NCBI GenBank assembly: GCA_014727915.1
Contig: WJMO01000006.1
Span: 194,137-258,136 of the forward strand
Direction of reading: 5' to 3'
DNA from: Candidatus Altarchaeales archaeon
GTDB lineage: Archaea; Altiarchaeota; Altiarchaeia; IMC4; SCGC-AAA252-I15
DNA: 64,000 bases
Shown here: piece by piece, positions 8,050-15,518 of the stretch
Position numbering within the stretch: the first letter of the stretch is position 1
Layout: each line of letters opens with the position of its first letter
Translations under genes and position numbers: made by a program
Notes under the pieces: generated by a model
What the model saw: the letters and a program-made list of their open reading frames with translations, nothing else
Databases searched by the model: none
What the model was told of the DNA's origin: nothing

Positions 8050-9051
8050 TTATCGCTGGTGTAGCAGGTATTCCCGCAGGATTTGGTCGTGTGCGAATTT
8101 GGGCTTGAGCATGTGGTTCATCATTATGTTGGTTTCCAGGGGTATTGAGCTGTAGCAGGTTGAGCATTTGAAGTCGGGGATTGAGTGGAATGATTGGGCT
8201 CCGTTTTTACCTGCGTTGCAGTCCTCCCGTCCGGCACATGATGCTAGGGTGTCGCAGCAGGGTGCAACATGGCCGGAGGGGTCTATCGCGCAGGATATGC
8301 GGCCGGCCCAGCATTTCTCCGCTGGCATCTTGTCGGGCCAGCAGTCTCTCATATGCTCCAGGTATTTAGTTGATGATGCGACCGGCCGTACCTGCTTCTT
8401 AGCGTTTATCAATTGGGTGGTTGCTTCCCTCATCTGATCTGGTGTTGGGAAGTACATCTTTGATTTGCCTTCAGTATCTTCTTTTTGCACCCGTATTGGC
8501 TGGAAGAAGACGCGGGTGCCATATGCTTCGGCGAATCCTAGCACATCATCCAATACGTTGATGTTGTGTTTTCCTATCACAGTCATTATGTTGTTCTGTA
8601 TGTTGTTTGAGTCTAAAGCGTCCATTCCTTCAATTATCTTGTCGAAGCTTCCGGGTCTTGATTCCTCCTGGATCTTTCTGGGTCCGTCCAGGCTTATGGT
8701 GACCATGTCAATGTCTCGTAGGTCGTTTATGCGTTCTGCCACGAGGGTGCCGTTGGTGGCCAGTGACGTGATGAACCCCAGTTTACGGCCGTATGTTATG
8801 AGTTCTCCTAGGTCGTCCCTCATGAGCGCTTCTCCGCCGTTGAAGCTCCAAAAACGAGTGCCAGCTTCTCGGAAGGACTTCATCAAATCCATGACATCCT
8901 GTGTGCCGAGTTCGTTTGTGTCATAGTGTCTTGAGCAGTAGCTGCAGTCGAGGTTGCAATTGTAGGTTATCATATGGGTCACGCGCAACGGTATCTTGGA
9001 ACCTGCTTTTACTTTCAGGACAGAGGGTATCGAAAGTGCGGTTTTGATCAT
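8050..9051 (-). CDS. Radical SAM protein with SPASM-like C-terminus
   Basis: The 333-residue protein has the radical SAM cluster motif CNLDCSYC at about residues 32-39, the GGEAL segment after FNGGEALMRDDLGEL, and LATNGTL/ISLDGP strands of the TIM barrel. The C-terminal third carries further cysteines (CWAGRISC, PCCDTLASC, C..C) in the SPASM/Twitch style, which bind auxiliary Fe-S clusters in MoaA/PqqE-type enzymes. The gene starts inside the last 4 bp of the upstream FAD-oxidoreductase gene, so both are translated from one mRNA and probably act in one pathway. The substrate is unknown; SPASM proteins often modify peptides or build cofactors. Confidence 0.85.
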   Translation of the reverse strand: MIKTALSIPSVLKVKAGSKIPLRVTHMITYNCNLDCSYCSRHYDTNELGTQDVMDLMKSFREAGTRFWSFNGGEALMRDDLGELITYGRKLGFITSLATNGTLVAERINDLRDIDMVTISLDGPRKIQEESRPGSFDKIIEGMDALDSNNIQNNIMTVIGKHNINVLDDVLGFAEAYGTRVFFQPIRVQKEDTEGKSKMYFPTPDQMREATTQLINAKKQVRPVASSTKYLEHMRDCWPDKMPAEKCWAGRISCAIDPSGHVAPCCDTLASCAGREDCNAGKNGAQSFHSIPDFKCSTCYSSIPLETNIMMNHMLKPKFAHDQILREYLLHQR

Positions 9052-10493
9052 TCATATCCCCCGTCAGGGAGCTTCGACTTGACTTCGAGGAGGTCGGGGT
9101 CCTGGAGCCTGTCGTAGAGGATGCTGTGTTCCTGTCTGCCCTGGACTATCTCGGAGGCTTGGAAGCCCATGAGCATGGCGTCATCCATGAAGATGTAGTC
9201 GAAGAGGCCCTGGCGCCCGCATGATATGAGATTCCCGTACTTTTTGAGGTGTTCGAGGAGGCCGTCCCTGTTCTGCCGGTAGGTCATAGAGTAGACGGGG
9301 TAGGATTGGATGGCGTCTGTGGTGTAGTAGTCGACGACATTATCCTCCAGGTCCAAGCCCATGTCCTTCAAGTCCACCATGCAACGTTCGAACAGCTTCT
9401 TATCGTCCATGGTCCATGTTTCATCGCCGACCGTGCAGGGTATCTCCAGCATCACGGACGTCTTACCCTCGGGAGCGCTGTATCTGCTTCGCCTCTTCGG
9501 CTCCTGCAACCGGGTGGCCGCGTAGCCGCCGTCCTGGAGGTACCACCAGGTGTTGTCGCTGATGTCTTCGATACCGTCCAATGGTATGTTCATGAACCTT
9601 AGGGAGCGCAGCTTCAGGTCGTCGGCCATGGCCAGCACCTCCGCTGCCGGCTTGGGATGCATCATCTTCACAAGATCGGGTAGTAGCAGTGTTGATATCA
9701 GCTTCTCGCATTCTATTTTTTTCTTCACCCCGTCGAGTTCATACTCCACGGAGGTGACGGTGTCACCTTCCAGGTTCACCGCCGTTACCCTGGCGTTGTA
9801 GACTATCATGCCCCCCAGACGTTCGACTTCGGCGGCGAGCACGCGGAACATCTGCCCTATTCCCTCACGGGGGTAGAAGTATTTGAGCGCGTAGGTGCGG
9901 GGCTTGGACTTCCGCAACCCCAACACCCGCAGTATGACGTCGGATAGGTTCAAGAGCGATATCCTCTGGGACGCCCACTCGCTGGATATCTCCCTTGGGC
10001 TGACACCCCAGAGCTTCGTGGAATATGGTTCGAAGAATATCTGGTAGAGCCTCCGCCCGTACCTGTTGACCAGCCACTCCTCGAAGTTATCGTCGGGTTG
10101 GGGGTTCAACCGGTTCAACAGCCGGGACTTCACATAGCTGAGGAAGCAGGCGGAAGACAGGAGGGGGTTCATGTTCACTAGGAGGTCGCGGGCGTTCAAC
10201 GGGTACTTGTAGTTCTTGCCCTGGAAGCGGATAACGCTCTTCCGGGTTGAGACCAGCAATTCCGAGCCCATGAGCTTCTGCACGCGGTCGATGAGCCCCT
10301 GGTCCCTGCTTATGAAGCGGTGGCCGCCCAGGTCGAACCTGTAATCGCCACGCTCTGAAGTCCGGCACAAACCCCCGGGCTCGCCGAGCACCTCCAGCAC
10401 GGTCACCTTGTAGCCCTTCTCCAGCAGGTCCCACGCAGCGGACAAACCGCAGGAACCAGCCCCTAAGACCAGCACATCCCCTCTACCGTTCAT
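9048..10493 (-). CDS. NAD(P)/FAD-dependent oxidoreductase, protoporphyrinogen-oxidase / amine-oxidase fold
   Basis: The N-terminus VLVLGAGSCGLSAAWDLLEKGYKVTVLE is a Rossmann GxGxxG dinucleotide site followed by a terminal Glu and GGLCRT, and DLGGHRFIS is the second FAD-contact motif of the protoporphyrinogen-oxidase/UDP-galactopyranose-mutase-like group. The later segment YFYPREGIGQMFRVLA is also typical. At 481 residues it is full length. No haem pathway genes are visible nearby, so a role in that pathway is not implied; relatives often sit in surface-glycan or lipid loci. It shares 4 bp with the radical SAM gene. A TATA box 21 nt upstream of the ATG gives it its own promoter. Confidence 0.8.
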   Translation of the reverse strand: MNGRGDVLVLGAGSCGLSAAWDLLEKGYKVTVLEVLGEPGGLCRTSERGDYRFDLGGHRFISRDQGLIDRVQKLMGSELLVSTRKSVIRFQGKNYKYPLNARDLLVNMNPLLSSACFLSYVKSRLLNRLNPQPDDNFEEWLVNRYGRRLYQIFFEPYSTKLWGVSPREISSEWASQRISLLNLSDVILRVLGLRKSKPRTYALKYFYPREGIGQMFRVLAAEVERLGGMIVYNARVTAVNLEGDTVTSVEYELDGVKKKIECEKLISTLLLPDLVKMMHPKPAAEVLAMADDLKLRSLRFMNIPLDGIEDISDNTWWYLQDGGYAATRLQEPKRRSRYSAPEGKTSVMLEIPCTVGDETWTMDDKKLFERCMVDLKDMGLDLEDNVVDYYTTDAIQSYPVYSMTYRQNRDGLLEHLKKYGNLISCGRQGLFDYIFMDDAMLMGFQASEIVQGRQEHSILYDRLQDPDLLEVKSKLPDGGYE

Positions 10494-10513
10494 CTAAGGG
10501 ATTAAGAAAACAG

Positions 10514-10522
10514 CATATAAAT
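10514..10522 (-). promoter_or_regulatory. TATA box for the FAD-oxidoreductase / radical SAM operon
   Basis: ATTTATATG on the minus strand lies 21 nt upstream of the ATG at 10493, which places the transcript start at or just before the start codon. It overlaps the stop codon of the upstream Pro-rich protein gene. The same nine bases occur before the symporter gene (31761-31769). Confidence 0.6.
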
Positions 10523-13488
10523 TATACTACGACTTCTTTGGTTATCCAGACTCTTAGGCTGTTGCTGTCTATGTCTATGACGCCGAATTTGACCTCCCAG
10601 TATTCGGCGTTCTCCCAGAAGCTGACTTTGAACCTCTGGCTCTTGTCGTAGGGGTCCCATATGCGCACCCATGCGCCGTTGTAGCACTGGCGGTCCCAGA
10701 CTATGCGGTCGAGTTTCAGCTTGAAAGACTGGTATTCTATTACATCCGTTGCGGTGAGGTTGAGTATGTCGTATTGTGGGGGCTTGGATGCGCAGGTCTT
10801 GCAGGGTCCGCCGCAGTCTATGCCGAGTTCTCCCTGGTTCTGGATGCAGTCGTAGCAGTTGCCCTGCCCTGGCAGGCCTCCCATGCAGTCGTCCTGTCCT
10901 TCGATGCACACCTCCCACTGGTCGCATACCTCGATAACCTCCACGGTATCCTTTACAGTGCAGTTGGCGGTGTACTCCCCCGGGTTCTCGCATATGTTCC
11001 GGGTGCAGTTCAGGGAGGGGTTGTTGGCGTGGTTGCAGTATGGTGCGCCGCACACGTCCACGCCGCAGTCCTCGTTCACCAGGCACATTGTGTCGTTTTC
11101 GTCGCATGGGGGGCAGGGTCCGCCGCAGTCCATCCACACCTCCCCCCTCTCATAGTCCCTAACGTCGTTTCGGCAGTGGTCTGGGTAGCATTCTCCAGCG
11201 TAGCAGTATTCGCTGTCCTCGCATGTTTTCACGAGGCGTGGGTTTACGGCCACTGACTTGCAGTATGAGTCGGGAGTGCCGGGGTGTATGCAGGTGAACT
11301 TGACGTCTGGTGTTTTGACGAACCGGTCGTCGCAGAATGGCCGGTATGGTATGGGCTCCTCGCACATGCTGGTGTTGTAGCATCTGACCTCCAATGTGGT
11401 GGTCGTGGTCGGGTTGGTGGGCAATGTCAGGGGCGGGAGGGTCGACTGGGTTGTCACTGTGGGTTTCAGCGTGGTTGTGGTCGGGCACATGCTCCTCTCC
11501 ATGACCCATTTGCCGTCGTAGCACTGGTATAGGACTGCGGGCTTTGTGAATGACGCGAGTGCAGAGCTGACGTGGCCTTCCACGTAGGGGTACGCGAATA
11601 GTATGACCACCCCCCCGACCGCGATGAGTATGATGAAAACTACGCCTGCCATTACGAGCTTCATAACAGGGGATTTTCCCCCGGGTTCTGTTTCTTCCGC
11701 AGGGGAGGGGAAGTCTTCCTTGTCTTTCTCGGTCTCCTCCAACGGTTCTAGGGTTGGCTTGGTTTTCTTCTTTTTCCCGAAGAACTGCTCCCTCAGGCCG
11801 CCCTCCTTCTTCGGTTTTGGCTGGGTGGGTGATTGCTCGCCCCCTGCAGGCGACCAGGTTATCTCCGATCCGCCAGCGGGTTCCCCCCCGGGAGGGCTTG
11901 TTCGGCCACCGGGCTTGGAGGGGGTTCCATCCGCTGTCCTGGGAGGGGATGGCTCTTCTTTGGATGTTCCGGCATCAGCAGCATCCGACTCCCCTGTGGG
12001 GGGTGCCTTTGCCTGGGTGGTGGGAGCATGAGCTGGGGGGATGGGAGTCGGTGGAGTGGGAGGAACTGCAGATTTTGCAGCCGGTGAAGGAGCCGGCGGT
12101 CTCTCCGGTGATTGGGCAACTGGGGGCTTACCAGCAGGCGAGGATTCAATAGGCTGCTTTTCAGGGGGGTATGGTGTGGCTGGCTTGAAGGTGGGGGGCT
12201 TTTGGATGTTGTCTGGCTTCACGCCTCGCATGTGAGGCGCTGTCATGTCTGTGGGGGAGGTTGATGACGGGCCTGCAGTAGTAGGGGTGGATGGGGTTTT
12301 TGTGGGCGTTGTGGCGGGCCTTGGAGGTGTAGCAGGCTGCTGTTCCTGAACGGGTACAGGAGTCCTAGCGGCAGGCGAAGGCGGTGGTTGCCTTTCAGAG
12401 GAGGGAGGAGTAACCGGTTGGGGTGTTTTCTGAACCTGGGGTTGCGGTGGTGTAACAGGTTTTTGAGTTTGAGCCTGGGTTGATGGCGGCACATCGGTTT
12501 TTTGGAGTGTAGGCTGGGGACGAGCAGATTCAGAGGGCTTTTGAACTGGAGGAGTTGGAGGCCTGGCAGGAGGTGACTGTGGCTTTTCAGGGGTGGAATC
12601 CGAAGTTCCGGGGGTTTTAGGTGTTTGAGGGGGTGTACTTTCTGGTGTTCTGAATCCGGGGGGTTGATATGTTTCGGGAACGGGGTTGGGCTTTGTTTTT
12701 TCAGCTGTCCCTGCCGGAGGCTGGGCGGTAGTTGAGGGTTTATCAGGGGCTGCTGGCGCAGTCTGCTTAGCAGCCGGTGAAGTGGGTGCGGGCGGCTTCT
12801 GAGCCTCTGGCGTTTGAGTAGCAGGCTGCCTGGCCGGCGTCTGCGGTGCCTTGGCTGTTGTTTTAGGCTCTTCACGGCGGGGAAACCCCGGCCTTGAAGG
12901 CTTAGATAGGGGCGTCTCAGCTTGTTTCTGAACCGGGGAGACAGGTTCTAACCCGGCAGTCTTCTGAGCCGGCGAGGCTGGAGGCCTGGCAGGGGGCGTA
13001 GTAGACCTGGCAGATGTGGGTTGATCTGGCTCTTCTTGAGTAGACGAGGGCGGAACCGGCTTCTCAGGCACTGTAGGAGTCTGAGGCTTAGCGGCTGGTG
13101 AGGTAGTAGCTGTTACTGGAGGCTTCTGAGCCTGAGGTTGTGTGGGCGCTGCCGGTTTTTGAGTTTGAGTTCCGGGCGGGGTGGGAGTAGGTGGTTGGAC
13201 CGGCTTCTGAGCTGGGGGAGTAGCAGGAGCCGAAGGCACAGTCGGCTTCTGAACTGGAGGAGCAGAGGGACTAGCGGGTGCAGAGGGCGAAGGTGGTTTC
13301 TGGGCTTGCGGAGCGGGGGTAGAGGGTGTTTTTTCCGGGGTTGTGGGTGTTGGGTGATCGGTCTTCTCCGCCTCGGCATCCTGTTGGATCTTATGGCGCT
13401 CCCGTTCTTTTCTCAGTTCCTCCTTAAGCTTGTCGAGTTCGGCCTGGTCTATGTCTTCAGAGCCATCGTCATCGGGCATGGTAAACAA
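10522..13488 (-). CDS. Large membrane protein: about 600-residue Pro-rich cytoplasmic region, one TM, Cys-rich outer domain
   Basis: The protein has 988 residues. After an acidic and basic helical head (DDDGSEDIDQAELDKLKEEL), residues about 50-560 are dominated by Pro, Ala, Thr, Lys and Gln in loosely repeated QKPP/PAxP/TPPAQKP units and must be disordered. A Lys-rich stretch (GKKKKTK) precedes the single TM at about 613-634, so the Pro-rich part is inside and the C-terminus outside. The outer part has a Thr-rich linker and many cysteines, including the twin segments CGGPCPPC and CGGPCKTC found in archaeal and bacterial surface proteins, and ends in a beta-rich domain. The function is unknown; a scaffold that links the cytoplasm to the cell surface is possible. 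The start is the ATG at 13488. Confidence 0.65.
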   Translation of the reverse strand: MFTMPDDDGSEDIDQAELDKLKEELRKERERHKIQQDAEAEKTDHPTPTTPEKTPSTPAPQAQKPPSPSAPASPSAPPVQKPTVPSAPATPPAQKPVQPPTPTPPGTQTQKPAAPTQPQAQKPPVTATTSPAAKPQTPTVPEKPVPPSSTQEEPDQPTSARSTTPPARPPASPAQKTAGLEPVSPVQKQAETPLSKPSRPGFPRREEPKTTAKAPQTPARQPATQTPEAQKPPAPTSPAAKQTAPAAPDKPSTTAQPPAGTAEKTKPNPVPETYQPPGFRTPESTPPQTPKTPGTSDSTPEKPQSPPARPPTPPVQKPSESARPQPTLQKTDVPPSTQAQTQKPVTPPQPQVQKTPQPVTPPSSERQPPPSPAARTPVPVQEQQPATPPRPATTPTKTPSTPTTAGPSSTSPTDMTAPHMRGVKPDNIQKPPTFKPATPYPPEKQPIESSPAGKPPVAQSPERPPAPSPAAKSAVPPTPPTPIPPAHAPTTQAKAPPTGESDAADAGTSKEEPSPPRTADGTPSKPGGRTSPPGGEPAGGSEITWSPAGGEQSPTQPKPKKEGGLREQFFGKKKKTKPTLEPLEETEKDKEDFPSPAEETEPGGKSPVMKLVMAGVVFIILIAVGGVVILFAYPYVEGHVSSALASFTKPAVLYQCYDGKWVMERSMCPTTTTLKPTVTTQSTLPPLTLPTNPTTTTTLEVRCYNTSMCEEPIPYRPFCDDRFVKTPDVKFTCIHPGTPDSYCKSVAVNPRLVKTCEDSEYCYAGECYPDHCRNDVRDYERGEVWMDCGGPCPPCDENDTMCLVNEDCGVDVCGAPYCNHANNPSLNCTRNICENPGEYTANCTVKDTVEVIEVCDQWEVCIEGQDDCMGGLPGQGNCYDCIQNQGELGIDCGGPCKTCASKPPQYDILNLTATDVIEYQSFKLKLDRIVWDRQCYNGAWVRIWDPYDKSQRFKVSFWENAEYWEVKFGVIDIDSNSLRVWITKEVVV

Positions 13489-13520
13489 TGAGAATAAAAA
13501 CTAAAAAGCCGTTTTAACAG

Positions 13521-13542
13521 CATGGTTTGAATACATACCATG
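13521..13542 (+). promoter_or_regulatory. Inverted repeat over the start of the deaminase gene
   Basis: CATGGT at 13521 and ACCATG at 13537 form perfect 6-bp arms around a 10-nt spacer, and the right arm contains the ATG of the deaminase gene. A GTTTTAACAG stretch about 25 nt upstream could be its TATA box. A repressor site is possible but unproven. Confidence 0.3.
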
Positions 13543-13977
13543 GACGAGCACATGACCACGGCGTGGGAGGAGGCTAAGAGGGGTTTGGAAGAGGGCGGGA
13601 TACCCATAGGGAGCGTTCTGGTAGTCGGCGGCCGGGTAGTCGGCAGAGGCCATAACAGGAGAGTCCAGGGGGATAGCAGCGTGCTGCACGCGGAGATGGA
13701 CTGCCTCGAAAACGCCGGACGGCTAACATCCAAGGACTACGGCAGGTCAGTCCTCTACTCAACCCTAAGCCCGTGTGACATGTGCGCCGGCGCAGTCCTA
13801 CTATACAAGATACCCAAAGTCGTGGTCGGCGAGAACGTGAACTTCAAAGGAGCCGAAGAACACATGCGAAAACGAGGGGTTGAAGTCGAAGTGTTGAACC
13901 ACCCGGCTATCATAGAATTCTTCAGGAACTGGGTAGATGAAAACCCGGAACTCTGGAACGAAGACATCGGCGAATAA
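13540..13977 (+). CDS. Cytosine deaminase, fungal FCY1-like (nucleoside deaminase family)
   Basis: The 145-residue protein carries the zinc site of the cytidine-deaminase-like fold: HAEMDC (about residues 51-56, with catalytic Glu) and SPCDMCAGA (about 79-87). The segments VVGENVNFKGAEE and, at the very C-terminus, ENPELWNEDIGE closely follow the pattern I know from yeast cytosine deaminase, which releases ammonia from cytosine to give uracil for pyrimidine salvage. Family members here more often have HAE; yeast has HGE. It is divergent from the Pro-rich protein gene and convergent with a small membrane-protein gene 2 bp away. The identity as a deaminase is firm; cytosine as substrate is inferred. 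Confidence 0.85.
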   Translation: MDEHMTTAWEEAKRGLEEGGIPIGSVLVVGGRVVGRGHNRRVQGDSSVLHAEMDCLENAGRLTSKDYGRSVLYSTLSPCDMCAGAVLLYKIPKVVVGENVNFKGAEEHMRKRGVEVEVLNHPAIIEFFRNWVDENPELWNEDIGE

Positions 13978-13979
13978 GG

Positions 13980-14207
13980 TTAGTAACGATTGGCTAGATA
14001 TGTGTAGATTACTACGAGCAATATTGGTCCAGCAAGTGAGAATAGTCCATAGTGGACAATTGATTCTAAGGGACAACTAGACTTGTCGGAAAGACTAGAA
14101 CAGTAAACAATAAATCCTCCTGCGACACCACCTATTATTGCCAGATACCAAGCAACTAAGATATGGAAAATATCTTTGGTAGATAATTTCTCTAATTTAA
14201 GGTCCAT
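13980..14207 (-). CDS. Small two-TM membrane protein, unknown
   Basis: From the ATG at 14207 the product has 75 residues with a charged head (MDLKLEKLSTKD) and two hydrophobic segments at about residues 14-36 and 50-71. An upstream start in the same frame at 14273 would run through strong hairpins, so I prefer 14207. No family is recognised. It stops 2 bp from the convergent deaminase gene. Confidence 0.5.
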   Translation of the reverse strand: MDLKLEKLSTKDIFHILVAWYLAIIGGVAGGFIVYCSSLSDKSSCPLESIVHYGLFSLAGPILLVVIYTYLANRY

Positions 14208-14222
14208 TTTGTAGTGGACTCT

Positions 14223-14329
14223 GGGGGATTGTAAATCCCCCTTCCGCTTCGCGTGTGAACCCGAAGCAAGCAAAGCTTGCTAGGGTTGCTTGAACAGCAT
14301 AACTGTTCATCGCAACGGAGCGAGCCGTT
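14223..14329. repeat. Cluster of short inverted repeats between a small ORF and tRNA-Pro
   Basis: Five inverted repeats follow one another: GGGGGATT/AATCCCCC (14223-14241), GCTTCG/CGAAGC (14246-14267), AGCAAG/CTTGCT (14265-14281), TGAACAG/CTGTTCA nested in GTTGC/GCAAC (14285-14316), and AACGG/CCGTT (14314-14329). The last includes ACGGAGCGAGCCGT, nearly identical to a motif beside the tRNA-Thr duplication. This could be the trailer of the tRNA-Pro transcript, a structured RNA, or a palindromic mini-element. Confidence 0.6.
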
Positions 14330-14333
14330 CGTT

Positions 14334-14456
14334 TGGGGCCGCCGAGATTCGAACTCAGGTCGCCAGCTCTCCGTTTCACAGCAGGGAAAATTAATGGGTT
14401 CCCCTTGCTTGACGAAGCCCCGAGCTGGAAGTATGGCCAAGCTAACCCACGGCCCC
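14334..14456 (-). tRNA. tRNA-Pro (anticodon GGG) with intron of about 49 nt
   Basis: The acceptor GGGGCCG pairs with CGGCCCC, the T-arm is CTGAG-TTCGAAT-CTCGG, and the anticodon stem CCAGC/GCTGG encloses TCGGGG...A, giving anticodon GGG with an intron after position 37 (about 14369-14417). The intron ends CTTCG and CGGAG can pair, as expected near a bulge-helix-bulge. The D-stem is weak and position 33 reads C instead of U, so the isotype is less certain than for the other tRNAs here. The discriminator is A. Confidence 0.75.
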
Positions 14457-14509
14457 AAAATGGACTGGATACTTTAGGATTTACTCGTTTATATAGGTTC
14501 TGGGTGGGT

Positions 14510-15070
14510 TCATGCGTCAAGTTCCTTTATCTGGTAGCATCTGCCCTCCGGTTCATACAGGCAGAGGTCGCTGTCCGCCGCGACCAACGCAGCAGCGGCT
14601 AGTTTCAGGTTCTTGGATATCAACGCGGTTATGAGGTTGTCGGGTATGGCCTGGGTCACCCAGGCGTATCCCCTGGCTTTTTCCCCAGCATCCCAGTATT
14701 CACGGTATCCGCTCAAAAGCTTAACATCCTCTGAAAGGACGTAGACTATCCCGTTATCGCTGAAGTTCCCCGCGTATTTGACCGCTGCGTTCTTGCGTGA
14801 TAGGTTAGTGGACAGTGTCATGCTCGAGTCCCTGCAGCTGAGACCCATGCAGACCTGCCATTCATTGTCTATCTCGTTGCCGTCAGCCTGATGCGGTGCC
14901 AGGCCATATTTCAATATGGCAACGTGGTCGCCTTCGCTCCCGTGCATTATCATACCCGGCCGGTCGATGTCGATTTCCGGGTCGTCAACGGATTCGATGG
15001 CATAGAGGGTCTTGGACAGGCCGAAACGTCCCCGGTATTCTGAAAGGTCGATGACGTCAATAGACACCAT
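14510..15070 (-). CDS. Unknown soluble protein, 186 residues
   Basis: The frame is open to 15181, but that part overlaps tRNA-Ala, so the start is taken as the ATG at 15070 (VSIDVIDLSEYRGRFG), with an A/T-rich TATA-like tract about 28 nt upstream. The product is a mixed alpha/beta protein without TM or signal peptide. Segments such as NGIVYVLSEDVKLLSGYREY and AWVTQAIPDNLITALISKNL look like a folded globular domain. I recognise no family. It is flanked by tRNA-Pro and tRNA-Ala. Confidence 0.55.
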   Translation of the reverse strand: MVSIDVIDLSEYRGRFGLSKTLYAIESVDDPEIDIDRPGMIMHGSEGDHVAILKYGLAPHQADGNEIDNEWQVCMGLSCRDSSMTLSTNLSRKNAAVKYAGNFSDNGIVYVLSEDVKLLSGYREYWDAGEKARGYAWVTQAIPDNLITALISKNLKLAAAALVAADSDLCLYEPEGRCYQIKELDA

Positions 15071-15111
15071 AGTGATAGTATTGGAGCAGAAGCAGAAATA
15101 AAAAAAAGATT

Positions 15112-15214
15112 TGGACTCGTCGGGATTTGAACCCGAGGCCTCCGCCACACTGGAAAACCCTGCTTTTTGGTTTTTTGCCAAGGCGACGATCTACCGGACT
15201 GATCTACGAGCCCA
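15112..15214 (-). tRNA. tRNA-Ala (anticodon GGC) with 29-nt intron
   Basis: The acceptor GGGCTCG pairs with CGAGTCC (one G-U), the D-arm is GATC...GATC, the anticodon stem is TCGCC/GGCGG with loop TTGGCA, and the T-arm is TCGGG-TTCAAAT-CCCGA. The anticodon is GGC. An A-rich intron interrupts the gene after position 37 at about 15148-15176. The discriminator is A. Confidence 0.9.
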
Positions 15215-15320
15215 TGTCTGGAATATGTGATTATAAGTATATTATTTCTTTGGGGGGTGAGGCACCTTTTCTTTCACCAAAAGAAGGGGGGGTCAAGGGC
15301 TGATCTACGAGCCCATGTCT
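15200..15320. repeat. 21-bp duplication of the tRNA-Ala 5' end, copies at 15200-15220 and 15300-15320
   Basis: A 21-bp stretch (ctgatctacgagcccatgtc plus t), covering the D-arm half, the 5' acceptor strand and 6 bp of flank, is repeated exactly 100 bp further upstream of the gene. The 79 bp between the copies hold an imperfect palindrome of the type CACCTTTTCTTT...AAAAGAAGGGG at about 15244-15292, which has a relative inside the intron of the CAT tRNA at 33 kb. Confidence 0.85.
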
Positions 15321-15419
15321 ACAAATTACTGCACCAACGGTTAAATAACAGCAAACACAAAATATTTGGGTTATTTTACGTATAATTTAAAGATTTTTTT
15401 GTATTATTTAAAAAGTGGT

Positions 15420-15503
15420 CGCAGAGGTCGGGATTTGAACCCGAGCTCCCGAAGGAACAGGATTAGCAGTCCTGCGCGTTAAACCATGCTCCGCCACCTC
15501 TGC
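15420..15503 (-). tRNA. tRNA-Ser (anticodon GCT), no intron
   Basis: The acceptor GCAGAGG pairs with CCTCTGC, the anticodon stem CAGGA/TCCTG encloses CTGCTAA (anticodon GCT), and there is the long variable arm of a class II tRNA (CTCCCGAAGGAA on the plus strand). The T-arm is TCGGG-TTCAAAT-CCCGA and the discriminator is G, as expected for tRNA-Ser. Confidence 0.95.
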
Positions 15504-15518
15504 AAGATGATAGTTTCC

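Noticed and set aside
11603-13491. Several plus-strand frames opposite the Pro-rich protein gene
   Set aside because: Gly/Trp/Arg-rich mirror products of Pro/Ala/Thr codons; low-complexity shadows.
14334-14456. Reading the intron-containing tRNA as tRNA-Trp (CCA)
   Set aside because: A CCA in the loop would leave the anticodon stem unpaired, whereas the CCAGC/GCTGG stem with anticodon GGG is consistent with the rest of the cloverleaf.
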